DNA of 64,000 nucleotides, taken from CAILZL01 sp963791615. Its GTDB lineage: Bacteria > Pseudomonadota > Gammaproteobacteria > Steroidobacterales > Steroidobacteraceae. Below are positions 49,224-57,568 of the stretch, one piece after another (positions within the stretch are counted from its first letter, which is position 1; each line of letters begins with the position of its first letter). The stretch is taken from the NCBI GenBank assembly GCA_963791615.1, contig CAWBTE010000017.1:124001-188000 (forward strand). Direction: 5' to 3'. The notes beneath the pieces were generated by a model. The model did not search any database. It was not told where the DNA came from and saw only the letters and a program-made list of their open reading frames with translations. The position numbers and the translations under genes were made by a program.

Positions 49224-50102
49224 ATGTCCACCTCCCTTCATGCCGCACTGCACGCCACCGCGACGCAACTTGTCGACCATAGCGACGCACCCAGGCGAGA
49301 AGCAGAACTGCTGCTGGAACACCTGACCGGGCTTTCTCGTAGTCAGCAGTTAATTAATGAAAATCAACTACTTGATGATGATCAAGTGGCTACATTGAAG
49401 ACCCTCACTGAGCGCCGCATCAGCGGTAAACCACTAGCCTACCTGCTGGGCGAACAGCATTTCTGGACGCTGCGACTGAAGGTCAGTCCCGAAGTACTGA
49501 TTCCCCGTCCGGAAACGGAACTGGTGGTGGAACGCGCCCTGCACCACACCTCCAGAGACTTCGCGGGTGCAATCCTGGATCTGGGCACCGGCAGCGGCGC
49601 CATCGCACTGGCGGTAGCGCAGGAACGCCCGACAGCGACTGTGGTCGCCACCGACCAATCAAACACGGTGCTGGACACTGCCCGACGCAACGCCGAACTC
49701 AATCAGCTCAACAACGTCCGTTTTCTGCTGAGTGACTGGCTGTACCAGGTACCGCTACAGCCCTTCGCCCTGATCCTCAGCAACCCGCCCTACATCGCCA
49801 ACGACGACCCGCACGTGGAACCCGCCGTGCGCCAGCATGAACCCGCGCTGGCCCTGTTTTCCGGGATCGATGGCCTGGATGCGATTCGCCGCATCGTTCA
49901 GAACGCACCCCGGTTTCTGGCCGATCAAGGCTGGCTGGTGCTGGAGCACGGCTGGCAACAAGCCGCCGCAGTGCGCGAACTGCTTGAGTCAACAGGCTTC
50001 TCTGGCGTAGCCTCGCACGCCGATTTGGCCGGCCACCTGCGCGTCACGGAAGGCCAATGGCCGGGCACCTCCATTCCCACACAGCACCATTCCCCACCTT
50101 AA
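49224..50102 (+). CDS. prmC: release-factor glutamine methyltransferase PrmC
   Basis: 292 residues from the ATG at 49224 (MSTSLHAALHA). PrmC methylates the GGQ glutamine of RF1 and RF2 using S-adenosylmethionine. An N-terminal helical domain with EAELLLEHLTGLSRSQ is followed by the methyltransferase with ILDLGTGSGAIALA and the active-site NPPY. prfA is not in the window. ppiB follows after 11 nt. Confidence 0.94.
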   Translation: MSTSLHAALHATATQLVDHSDAPRREAELLLEHLTGLSRSQQLINENQLLDDDQVATLKTLTERRISGKPLAYLLGEQHFWTLRLKVSPEVLIPRPETELVVERALHHTSRDFAGAILDLGTGSGAIALAVAQERPTATVVATDQSNTVLDTARRNAELNQLNNVRFLLSDWLYQVPLQPFALILSNPPYIANDDPHVEPAVRQHEPALALFSGIDGLDAIRRIVQNAPRFLADQGWLVLEHGWQQAAAVRELLESTGFSGVASHADLAGHLRVTEGQWPGTSIPTQHHSPP

Positions 50103-50113
50103 CAGAGCAACTC

Positions 50114-50599
50114 ATGATCGAATTCAAGACCAGCCAGGGCACTTTCACCGTCGAACTGTTTCACGATGAAGCGCCCATCAGTGCGGAAAACTTCGCCGCT
50201 TATGCCGATGCCGGTTTTTTTGATGGCACCATTTTTCACCGCGTCATTCCCGGCTTCGTGATTCAGGGCGGCGGTTTCACGGCTGACATGAAACAGAAAA
50301 AGACCAATGACCCGATCAAGAACGAAGCCACCAATGGCCTGAAAAACAAGCGTGGCATGCTGTCGATGGCGCGCACCAACGATGTCAACAGCGCCACCTC
50401 GCAGTTCTTCGTGAACTTGGTGGACAACGAATTCCTCGATAACAAACCCGGCAGTTACGGCTACGCGGTATTCGGCAAAATCGCCTCCGGCATGGAAGTG
50501 ATCGACGCCATCGCCGCCGTCCAGACCGGTCGCAATGGTCATCATGATGACGTGCCCGTCGAGGCGGTGGTGGTGACAACGGCCAGGAACTGCGCGTAA
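50114..50599 (+). CDS. ppiB: peptidyl-prolyl isomerase, cyclophilin type (PpiB)
   Basis: 161 residues from the ATG at 50114 (MIEFKTSQGTFTVELFHDEA). The cyclophilin core has FHRVIPGFVIQGGGF and SQFFVNLVDN. There is no signal peptide, so it acts in the cytoplasm. It lies between prmC (11 nt) and mtgA (24 nt), so all three could be one transcript. Confidence 0.95.
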   Translation: MIEFKTSQGTFTVELFHDEAPISAENFAAYADAGFFDGTIFHRVIPGFVIQGGGFTADMKQKKTNDPIKNEATNGLKNKRGMLSMARTNDVNSATSQFFVNLVDNEFLDNKPGSYGYAVFGKIASGMEVIDAIAAVQTGRNGHHDDVPVEAVVVTTARNCA

Positions 50600-50623
50600 T
50601 CCCACGCCAGCCTGACCACGCCC

Positions 50624-51337
50624 ATGGCGAAAGCACGTACCTTCGGCAGGCGCCTGCTGCGCTGGCTGGGCCTGTTCATTGCAGGCTGGCTGGTGTTTTC
50701 CGTGGGCAGCGTGCTGCTGATGCGCTGGGTAGACCCGTGGACCTCTGCCTTCATGTTGCGCGATCGCACGGTCGCGCTGTTCAGCAGCGATAACAGTTAC
50801 CGCTTCACCCATGAGTGGGTGGACTGGGCGCAGATCGCCAAGAGCATGAAAGTCGCGGTGATCGCTGCCGAAGATCAGACTTTTTCGCAACATACCGGCT
50901 TCGATTTCAAGGCCATGGAAAAAGCCTGGCGCGCCAATCAACGCGGTCGCAAAGTGCGCGGCGGCAGCACCATCAGCCAGCAAGTCGCCAAGAATCTGTA
51001 CCTGTGGCCCGGGCAAAGCTATGTACGCAAGGGCATCGAAGCCTGGTTCACGCTGCTGGTTGAGACGTTCTGGCCCAAACAGCGGATTCTCGAGGTGTAC
51101 CTGAACAGTGCGGAATTCGGCAAGGGTGTGTTCGGCGTCGAAGCCGCCAGCCAGCGTTATTTCAGGAAATCAGCGGCCCGGCTGAATAATTCAGAAGCCG
51201 CCCTGCTCGCGGCCGTGTTGCCGGCCCCCAAACGCTACCGGGTTGATCGTCCCTCGTCCTATGTGCGTGCACGACAGGCATGGATCACCCGGCAGATGTC
51301 CCGCCTGGGAATCAACCGGACTTTGCAAACCTTGTAG
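50624..51337 (+). CDS. mtgA: monofunctional peptidoglycan glycosyltransferase MtgA
   Basis: 237 residues. A single N-terminal membrane helix (residues 12-32) is followed by a GT51 domain. The motifs EDQTFSQHTGFDF (catalytic Glu), RGGSTISQQVAKNLYLW and RILEVYLNSAEFGKGVFGVE are complete. It extends glycan strands on the periplasmic side. Length is standard (about 240). Confidence 0.95.
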   Translation: MAKARTFGRRLLRWLGLFIAGWLVFSVGSVLLMRWVDPWTSAFMLRDRTVALFSSDNSYRFTHEWVDWAQIAKSMKVAVIAAEDQTFSQHTGFDFKAMEKAWRANQRGRKVRGGSTISQQVAKNLYLWPGQSYVRKGIEAWFTLLVETFWPKQRILEVYLNSAEFGKGVFGVEAASQRYFRKSAARLNNSEAALLAAVLPAPKRYRVDRPSSYVRARQAWITRQMSRLGINRTLQTL

Positions 51338-51493
51338 CTGTCTTGATATCGTTCAGCTTCAGCTCAGTGTCCAGGCGACAAGCTTGCGCTCGCAATTGAA
51401 CTGCCTAAGATACCGACGCGGTGTCAACCGAAAATAAACCTGTCTAGAATCCTGTTTTTAACTCTTGACCAGACCTAACTGGGGGTATTGACG

Positions 51494-51859
51494 ATGAAAC
51501 TTGCCAAGAATTTCTGCCTGGCCGTGGTGTTAAGCCTGGGTTGCGCCGCCGCAATGGCAGCCGATTGCGTCGCTCCGAAGAAGCCAGCCAACCCACCCGA
51601 TGGCAAAAAGGCTACTCAGGAAGAAATGGTTGTTGCAATGAGAGAGTCAAAACAGTTCGACGCAGACGTGAAAGCCTATCAGGCCTGCCTGAACACCGAG
51701 ACCGAAGAGATGATTGTGGCGCTCGGTGTTGATGCCAAGCCGGAAGCCATTGAGCGCGTGAAGAGCAGACAGAACAAGAAAGCCGACGATGCCTTCGAGG
51801 ATGCAACCAAGGTTGCCGATGCCTTCAACGTGCAGCTGCGCGCCTTCAAGACCAAGTAA
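51494..51859 (+). CDS. small secreted protein of unknown function
   Basis: 121 residues from the ATG at 51494, with GGGGG about 9 nt upstream. A signal peptide (ending AAAMAA) leaves a mature periplasmic domain with two cysteines (DCVAP and ACLN), likely a disulfide. The rest is helical and charged, ending LRAFKTK. It is not recognised beyond this. A terminator follows, so it is its own transcription unit. Confidence 0.75.
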   Translation: MKLAKNFCLAVVLSLGCAAAMAADCVAPKKPANPPDGKKATQEEMVVAMRESKQFDADVKAYQACLNTETEEMIVALGVDAKPEAIERVKSRQNKKADDAFEDATKVADAFNVQLRAFKTK

Positions 51860-51899
51860 GTCGCTTTCACTCGCAAGGATTACTCCTTGCACAATCAGG

Positions 51900-51928
51900 C
51901 CGGCGTTGTCCGCAACGTCGGTTTTTTT
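51900..51928 (+). terminator. intrinsic terminator
   Basis: A 9-bp stem (CCGGCGTTG / CAACGTCGG, one G-T pair) with a 4-nt loop is followed by seven T. It lies 40 nt after the small secreted protein gene. A second 7-bp hairpin (51873-51890) precedes it. Confidence 0.85.
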
Positions 51929-52053
51929 GTTGCCGCGCTCACGGGATACAGCACACCTGCGTTGCGCGTGGCGCCTCATGCATCGTCGTGCCACACTTCC
52001 TGCCCAGCCAGTCAATCAGGACTGCCCATAACCATCCCGCCCAGGAGTTGCGC

Positions 52054-53256
52054 GTGTCCATTCTGAGTGTGTCCGAAGCGCAGGCCCTGGTGTATTCGCA
52101 GGTACCGTTACGGGCGACCGGGACGCATGTTTTGCGCGAGCTGTCCGGCACCGTACTGGCCCAGACAATCCAGATGGAACGCGACCAGCCACCGTTTGAT
52201 CGGGTCACCATGGACGGTATCGCCGTGAATGCGCAACGCGCTGGCGGTATTCGACGCTTGCGTATCTCAGGCACGCAGGCGGCTGGCGCAAACCCACTGG
52301 CACTGCAACATGCGGAGGACTGCATCGAAGTCATGACCGGCGCGCAGCTGCCAACGGGTTGTGATTGTGTGATTCCGGTTGAACGATTCAATACCCGCGA
52401 TGGCTTTGCAGAGATTGACGCCACGATACAGCTCACCTCAGGAATGAACGTGCATCGTCGCGGCAGTGATGCGCTGGCTGGCCAGACATTGTTACAACCC
52501 GGCATGCCACTGGGCGCTGTCGAAGTCGCCATCATCGCCTCGGCTGGCCATGCGCAGGCAGTGGTGCGCAGCTCGCCGCGCATAGCATTGATATCCACCG
52601 GCGATGAGCTGGTGGAGCCCGGCCAACCGATTGAATCATTCCAGATACGTCGCTCCAATACCTACGCGTTGCACGCAGCGCTGCAACAGCATGGCCATAC
52701 ACAAATAGTCGACGCACACCTGCCGGATCAGCTCGACACCTTGCGCGTCCGACTTGAGCAGTTGTTGCAGCAGAATGAGGTACTGATCCTCAGTGGCGGC
52801 GTGTCCATGGGCAAGTTTGATTTCGTGCCGCAGGTGCTCACTGAACTGGGTGTGCGTTGTGTATTCCACAAGATCGCGCAGCGCCCCGGAAAACCCTTAT
52901 GGTTTGGCACTCGCGACGATGGCAGGGTGGTTTACGCGCTGCCGGGCAACCCGGTATCGACCTTGATCTGCCTGCATCGTTACGTATTACCGGGACTGGC
53001 GCACTCAATGAACACCGGGCCGCATGCACCTGAACTGATTGCCCTGGCCAGTGATGCCAAAGCGCACGACGAACTCAGCGTGTTTCTACCCATCAAGCTG
53101 CAAACCGATGTCGTTGGCGTAACCCGCGCACTGCCCTGCCCCACGCGAGGTTCGGGCGACTTCATTTCGCTGCTGGGCACCGACGGCTTCGTCGAACTGC
53201 CCCCGGCACAGGGTATGATCAGCACCGGCACGGTTGTGTCGCTGTTTCGCTGGTAA
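52054..53256 (+). CDS. moeA: molybdopterin molybdenumtransferase MoeA
   Basis: 400 residues from the GTG at 52054, which has AGGAG 8 nt upstream. MoeA inserts molybdate into adenylated molybdopterin. MoeA domains I-IV are visible with DQPPFDRVTMDGIAVN, ALISTGDELVEPGQPI, LILSGGVSMGKFDFV and GRVVYALPGNPVST. It is the first gene of a Moco operon. Confidence 0.95.
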   Translation: MSILSVSEAQALVYSQVPLRATGTHVLRELSGTVLAQTIQMERDQPPFDRVTMDGIAVNAQRAGGIRRLRISGTQAAGANPLALQHAEDCIEVMTGAQLPTGCDCVIPVERFNTRDGFAEIDATIQLTSGMNVHRRGSDALAGQTLLQPGMPLGAVEVAIIASAGHAQAVVRSSPRIALISTGDELVEPGQPIESFQIRRSNTYALHAALQQHGHTQIVDAHLPDQLDTLRVRLEQLLQQNEVLILSGGVSMGKFDFVPQVLTELGVRCVFHKIAQRPGKPLWFGTRDDGRVVYALPGNPVSTLICLHRYVLPGLAHSMNTGPHAPELIALASDAKAHDELSVFLPIKLQTDVVGVTRALPCPTRGSGDFISLLGTDGFVELPPAQGMISTGTVVSLFRW

Positions 53257-53266
53257 TCTCTCCCAC

Positions 53267-54310
53267 ATGAGCAACGTACTGCCAATGCCCGCTGCGCCGC
53301 CGCGTGATCGCCTGCATCGACCGATGCACGACCTGCGCATCTCGGTGATGGACCGTTGCAACTTCCGCTGCCCGTATTGCATGCCTCGCGAAACCTTTCA
53401 CGAGCACTACCAGTTTCTGAAACCCACCGAACGTCTTTCGTTTGACGAAATCGCGCGGCTGGCGCATCTGTTTGTGGAAATGGGCGTGAGCAAAATTCGC
53501 CTGACGGGTGGCGAACCGTTACTACGGCCCAACCTGAGTGAACTCATTGCCGAGCTGGGCGCGATCGAAGGCGTGAAGGACATTGCGCTGACCACCAACG
53601 GCATGTTGCTGGCAAAACATGCCACCGAACTGAAGGCGGGCGGACTGAATCGCATCACCGTCAGTCTGGATTCCCTGGATGACGCCGTGTTCGCACAACT
53701 GAGCGGCGGCTTTCACGGTCGTGATCAGGTACTGGCGGGATTGCAGGCCGCACAGGAAGCAGGCCTGACGCCCATCAAGATTAATGCGGTGGTCCAGCGT
53801 GGCGTGAATGACCATACGCTGCTCGACATGCTCGAGCATTTTCGCGGCACCGGAATCATTGTCCGCTTCATCGAATACATGGACGTGGGCAATCGCAATC
53901 ACTGGCAGATGCAACGCGTCATGCCGTCACGCGAACTGCTGCAACTCATCAACACACGCTGGCCAGTGCATGCGTTACCCGGCAACTATCGTGGCGAAGT
54001 CGCCGAACGTTACGCCTACGACGATGGCGCAGGCGAACTGGGCTTCATCTCCTCAGTTACGCAGGCGTTCTGCGGCTCATGCAGCCGGGCGCGGCTGTCT
54101 TCCGAAGGCGTGCTCTATACCTGCCTGTTTGCCACCCACGGGCTGGATCTGAAAACACCGCTGCGCAGCGGCGCCAGTGATGACGAGCTGCGTGCGCTGA
54201 TTCGCAATACCTGGGAAAACCGCGATGACCGCTACAGCGAGCAACGCGCACAACTGGGCAACAATGAGCACCCGTTGCGCAAGATCGAGATGTACTACAT
54301 CGGAGGCTGA
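53267..54310 (+). CDS. moaA: GTP 3',8-cyclase MoaA
   Basis: 347 residues from the ATG at 53267, 11 nt after moeA. MoaA is a radical-SAM enzyme that begins Moco synthesis from GTP. The SAM cluster motif is CNFRCPYC. The second cluster is in FCGSCSRARLSSEGVLYTCLF, split near residue 265, and the C-terminal double glycine (YYIGG) needed for activity is present. moaC follows after 2 nt. Confidence 0.97.
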   Translation: MSNVLPMPAAPPRDRLHRPMHDLRISVMDRCNFRCPYCMPRETFHEHYQFLKPTERLSFDEIARLAHLFVEMGVSKIRLTGGEPLLRPNLSELIAELGAIEGVKDIALTTNGMLLAKHATELKAGGLNRITVSLDSLDDAVFAQLSGGFHGRDQVLAGLQAAQEAGLTPIKINAVVQRGVNDHTLLDMLEHFRGTGIIVRFIEYMDVGNRNHWQMQRVMPSRELLQLINTRWPVHALPGNYRGEVAERYAYDDGAGELGFISSVTQAFCGSCSRARLSSEGVLYTCLFATHGLDLKTPLRSGASDDELRALIRNTWENRDDRYSEQRAQLGNNEHPLRKIEMYYIGG

Positions 54311-54312
54311 GC

Positions 54313-54816
54313 TTGAAGTCACTGTCACATGTCGAAGACGGCGCGCCCACCATGGTGGATGTCGGTGAAAAAAGTGTCACCAAACGCACCGCCACCGCTG
54401 AAACGCGCGTGCGTTTTCCCGCCAGTGTTGCCGAAACACTGCGCGCACAGGACTTCACCACCAGCAAGGGCCCGGTGTTCCACACTGCCATCATTGCCGG
54501 CACGCTGGCCGCCAAACGCACCCATGAACTGATTCCCTTCTGCCACCCGCTGGGCATCGAGAACTGCAAGATCAAAATCAACATGGATGGCGACGAGGCA
54601 GTGATTCATTGCACCGTGTCCGTCCATCACAAGACCGGCGTGGAAATGGAAGCCCTGACCGGCGCCAGCATCGCCGCGCTCACCATCTACGATATGTGCA
54701 AGGCCTTGTCACACGACCTCGTGATTGAGGGCACACGATTGCTGGAAAAAACCGGGGGCCAAAGCGGTCATTACAAGAGCGGCCACTACTTGCACAGCAC
54801 CCACAAAGTGCCGTGA
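54313..54816 (+). CDS. moaC: cyclic pyranopterin monophosphate synthase MoaC
   Basis: 167 residues from a TTG that lies 2 nt after moaA with GGAGG 6 nt upstream; this supports the rare start over an ATG at 54352. MoaC completes cPMP formation with MoaA. The motif IPFCHPLGIENCKI and the catalytic Lys/Asp region (YDMCKAL) are present. It overlaps the next gene by 4 nt. Confidence 0.95.
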   Translation: MKSLSHVEDGAPTMVDVGEKSVTKRTATAETRVRFPASVAETLRAQDFTTSKGPVFHTAIIAGTLAAKRTHELIPFCHPLGIENCKIKINMDGDEAVIHCTVSVHHKTGVEMEALTGASIAALTIYDMCKALSHDLVIEGTRLLEKTGGQSGHYKSGHYLHSTHKVP

Positions 54817-55655
54817 CCAGATCCGTTGTCTATGGACTGGTGCTGGCCGGAGGTTCCAGTCGCCGCATGTATCAGGACAAGGCGGCGCTGCTGTATGACG
54901 GAGCGCCACAACTGATACGCGCCGGTGACTTGCTGCAACGGCACTGCGCACAGGTGTTTATCTCGGCGCGCGCGGACCAGCAGGACGCACTGCGCAACCG
55001 CTGGCCAATGATTGTTGACCAGCATACCGATCTGGGTCCGCTGGCAGGCATTGCCGCCGCACAGGCCAAACATCCCGACGTTGCCTGGCTGGTGATTGCC
55101 TGCGACCAACCCCTGCTCAATGACGCCAGCCTCAAACAACTTCTGCAACAACGCGATCCCGCCCGTCCGGCAACGGCATTTCGCAGCCCGCTGGATCATC
55201 AGCCCGAACCACTGTGCGCCCTCTGGGAACCCGCCAGCGCACCACTGATTCGCAACGCGATTGCGGCCGGCGAATTTTCGCCGCGCCAGTTGCTCAAGAC
55301 CTGGGATACATTACTGATCGATCCCAGCCAGCCAGAGACTCTGAGTAACGTGAACACACCTGCGGAATACCAGCAAGCCAGCGCCCTGCTTGAAGCGCAG
55401 TCGGTAGCGCAGGCGGTGACGCTGCAACTGCAATACTTCGCCATCCTGCGCGAACAGGCCGGCAAGCGCAGCGAGGCCATCACCACCACGGCGCAAACAC
55501 CGGCCGCGTTATATGCGGAGTTACAGCAGCGTTATGGCTTTACCCTCGGCAGCGCACAACTCAAGGTCGCCATCAATAATGAGTTCTGCGACTGGCAACA
55601 ACGGTTCAAGTCGGGCGACGTCGTGACCTTCATTCCGCCAGTTGCCGGTGGTTAA
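54813..55655 (+). CDS. mobA: MobA-MoaD fusion protein
   Basis: 280 residues starting at a GTG that overlaps the moaC stop (GTGA). Residues 1-195 are MobA, the GTP-dependent guanylyltransferase that makes the bis-MGD cofactor (nucleotide loop LAGGSSRRMYQDKAAL; DLGPLAGIAAA). Residues 200-280 are MoaD, the small sulfur carrier (LQYFAILREQAGKRSEA, ending VTFIPPVAGG with the C-terminal Gly-Gly that becomes the thiocarboxylate). Separate proteins are the rule in E. coli. The join is clean and in frame. moaE lies next with overlap in the other frame. Confidence 0.92.
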   Translation: MTRSVVYGLVLAGGSSRRMYQDKAALLYDGAPQLIRAGDLLQRHCAQVFISARADQQDALRNRWPMIVDQHTDLGPLAGIAAAQAKHPDVAWLVIACDQPLLNDASLKQLLQQRDPARPATAFRSPLDHQPEPLCALWEPASAPLIRNAIAAGEFSPRQLLKTWDTLLIDPSQPETLSNVNTPAEYQQASALLEAQSVAQAVTLQLQYFAILREQAGKRSEAITTTAQTPAALYAELQQRYGFTLGSAQLKVAINNEFCDWQQRFKSGDVVTFIPPVAGG

Positions 55656-55659
55656 CGTC

Positions 55660-56100
55660 ATGAGCAACACCTTCAGTTTCAGCGAAACACCCATTAATGT
55701 TGCTGCATTACGAGCGCACCTCAACCACCCCACTGCTGGCGGATTTGTGGCTTTTGAAGGCTGGGTGCGCAATCACAATGAAGGTCAGGCCGTATTGAAA
55801 CTGGAGTACGAAGCCTTCGCGGCACTGGCCGAGAAGGAAGGTCAAGCCATCATTGAAGAAGCCTTGAACAAGTTCGCCATTACCGGCGCAACCTGCGTAC
55901 ATCGCGTCGGCCTGCTGGAGATCGGCGACATGGCTGTATGGGTAGGTGTCGCCGCTGCCCATCGCGGCGCAGCCTTTGATGCCTGCCGCTATATCATCGA
56001 CGAAGTGAAACAGCGCGTACCGATCTGGAAGAAAGAGCATTACGCCAACGGTGATTCGGGCTGGGTGAATTGCGAAGTGCCGCGCGGTCCAACTTCGTAA
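55660..56100 (+). CDS. moaE: molybdopterin synthase large subunit MoaE
   Basis: 146 residues from the ATG at 55660, 4 nt after the MobA-MoaD stop. MoaE takes sulfur from MoaD thiocarboxylate to make molybdopterin. Motifs GFVAFEGWVRNHNEG, LEYEAF and the Lys in PIWKKEHY (catalytic) are present. It is the last gene of the Moco operon; no terminator is obvious. Confidence 0.95.
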   Translation: MSNTFSFSETPINVAALRAHLNHPTAGGFVAFEGWVRNHNEGQAVLKLEYEAFAALAEKEGQAIIEEALNKFAITGATCVHRVGLLEIGDMAVWVGVAAAHRGAAFDACRYIIDEVKQRVPIWKKEHYANGDSGWVNCEVPRGPTS

Positions 56101-56214
56101 CTGGTAATAAAGTGGTAATGCTGGGCCTGGCGGACTCAGCGCTAACCGACCAAGTGTGACGCATCAACTTACCGCGCTCTCTGCACATCTGCACGAGTCT
56201 CAAGAAAATCCACG

Positions 56215-57289
56215 CTAGACCTTGAACCCGAGTGCTCGATGCAGAATCTTATTCTGATACTCATCAAAGCAGAATAGATAGAGTGGGTATGGGCAGTCCT
56301 CAAGTATCGGTAACGCTCTGGACTTGATGTCACGCGGCAATTGCCACGCACCCTGAATCACGACAAGAACCGCGCGCCACTGCAGGAATTGCACGCCCAC
56401 ACCTCTGAGGCGTTCGATAATTACAGCGGCCTCGGCTGTGGCTTGCTTTCTATCTTTGAACTTTGGCTTGAACTGATCCCAATTCATTTTGATCTCGATG
56501 GGAATAGCCCATAGTCCTTCGCGGTCGCTTACTACAAAATCCACTCTGCGCGTAGGTTGGTTGGTGGGATGAACTTCGCTACGTACCAATACTGACGACG
56601 GAAGCTGCTCTCTCAGGCGTCGGTAAAGTTGCGCATTGAAGTCACCTTCTGATGGAAAGCTATGGCGACGCGACGTTTCGTGTTCGTAATTGCACCAGAA
56701 GAAGCTATGGAACTGTGCCCGTCCGCTACCATATTGCTCTAGCGTCCGCTTGATCGCCAATTCAACCAAGGAAAAAGCCAAAGAAAGATCAATCCCTGAT
56801 TCAGGGTCGGCTGAACTCTCCGTTGTACTTGAGTGTTTTCTGGGTGTAATGCAAAGATGGGTGTGCCGTTGATCTCCTCCGGTACCATTAGGTCACGTGA
56901 GTTAACCGGCGCAACTAAGTACAGTCCGTCAAATTTTGTGCAACGAACGACATTTCTCAATCTCGAGCGAAACGAACCGAAGTTAAAGCCTTCTTATCTC
57001 GATCAACGAAGTAACGCCGTAGTTAAGTGTTGGCGCTTAAAGGGATCGCGGATCAGTATGTCTGCTTTTTAGGCTTGCCGTTCAGCACTTTCCCTTCTGC
57101 GTGCAAACGGCACGTAGGCGATCCAGGCACTATGTCTGCCAAGCTGGTTCCATCGACGGCTAAACGGGACAGTTGGTAGAACAACTCGTGCTTGACTTCA
57201 AACTCGTTTGAGTAGGGCCAATTCTTGAATCCGAAAGTTCGGCTTACGGCCGCGACGATAGTGTCATGCATGACGGCTACATGCTCCAC
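56215..57289 (-). pseudogene. broken two-module PD-(D/E)xK nuclease-like gene
   Basis: Pieces of one coding sequence lie in different frames. Piece 1 (57053-57289, 78 aa; ATG 57271 or GTG 57289) has FEVKHELFYQLSRL and PTCRLHAEGKVLNGKPKK. If read on with frame changes it gives ADILIRDPFKRQ, NYGVTSLIEI and EGFNFGSFRSRL, then the piece to about 56840 (CTKFDGLYLVAPVNSRDL). The last piece (56215-56781, 188 aa, or upstream from about 56840) has RVDFVVSDREGLWAIPIEIK. Two D...E-x-K nuclease-like motif pairs result, one per half. Base composition is lower in GC than the neighbours, suggesting transfer. At least four indels are needed, so it is decayed or badly sequenced. The exact family is not recognised. 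Confidence 0.5.
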
Positions 57290-57388
57290 TTTTTCATATT
57301 GATTGGGGGAGGATTGAGCGCAGCATCTTTATCGGAGATCGTCAGGAAAACTTCACTAGTCGCGGGCTCTCGGGGCTTGCGAATCGAA

Positions 57389-57568
57389 TCATTGTCCAGA
57401 CCGCCTCGAAATCATCCACACCCCAACCGCACCACACACCATCGCGGCGTAACTGACAAATCTGGCGCGCCCGATCATCGCCACCACCAGCAACACGACA
57501 GCCACCATGATCAGCACCGCACCGAATACCTGTCGGCGACGCTGGATGCTGAGTTTGTAGGGAGTCAC
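57389..57568 (-). CDS. 59-residue membrane protein overlapping the OmpA-type gene
   Basis: A GTG at 57568 overlaps the stop of the upstream OmpA-domain gene (GTGA) and opens a 59-codon frame. It reads VTPYKLSIQRRRQVFGAVLI, then two hydrophobic stretches (VLIMVAVVLLVVAMIG, about residues 18-33, and SYAAMVCGAVGVWMI, about 40-54), ending SRRSGQ. A positive N terminus followed by two helices suggests a small inner-membrane protein. The stop-start overlap favours real translation. No homologue is recalled. Confidence 0.55.
   Translation of the reverse strand: MTPYKLSIQRRRQVFGAVLIMVAVVLLVVAMIGRARFVSYAAMVCGAVGVWMISRRSGQ

Noticed and set aside
51929..52053. Moco riboswitch upstream of moeA
   Set aside because: The space between the terminator and the GTG is only about 125 nt and no conserved Moco RNA pairing could be traced.
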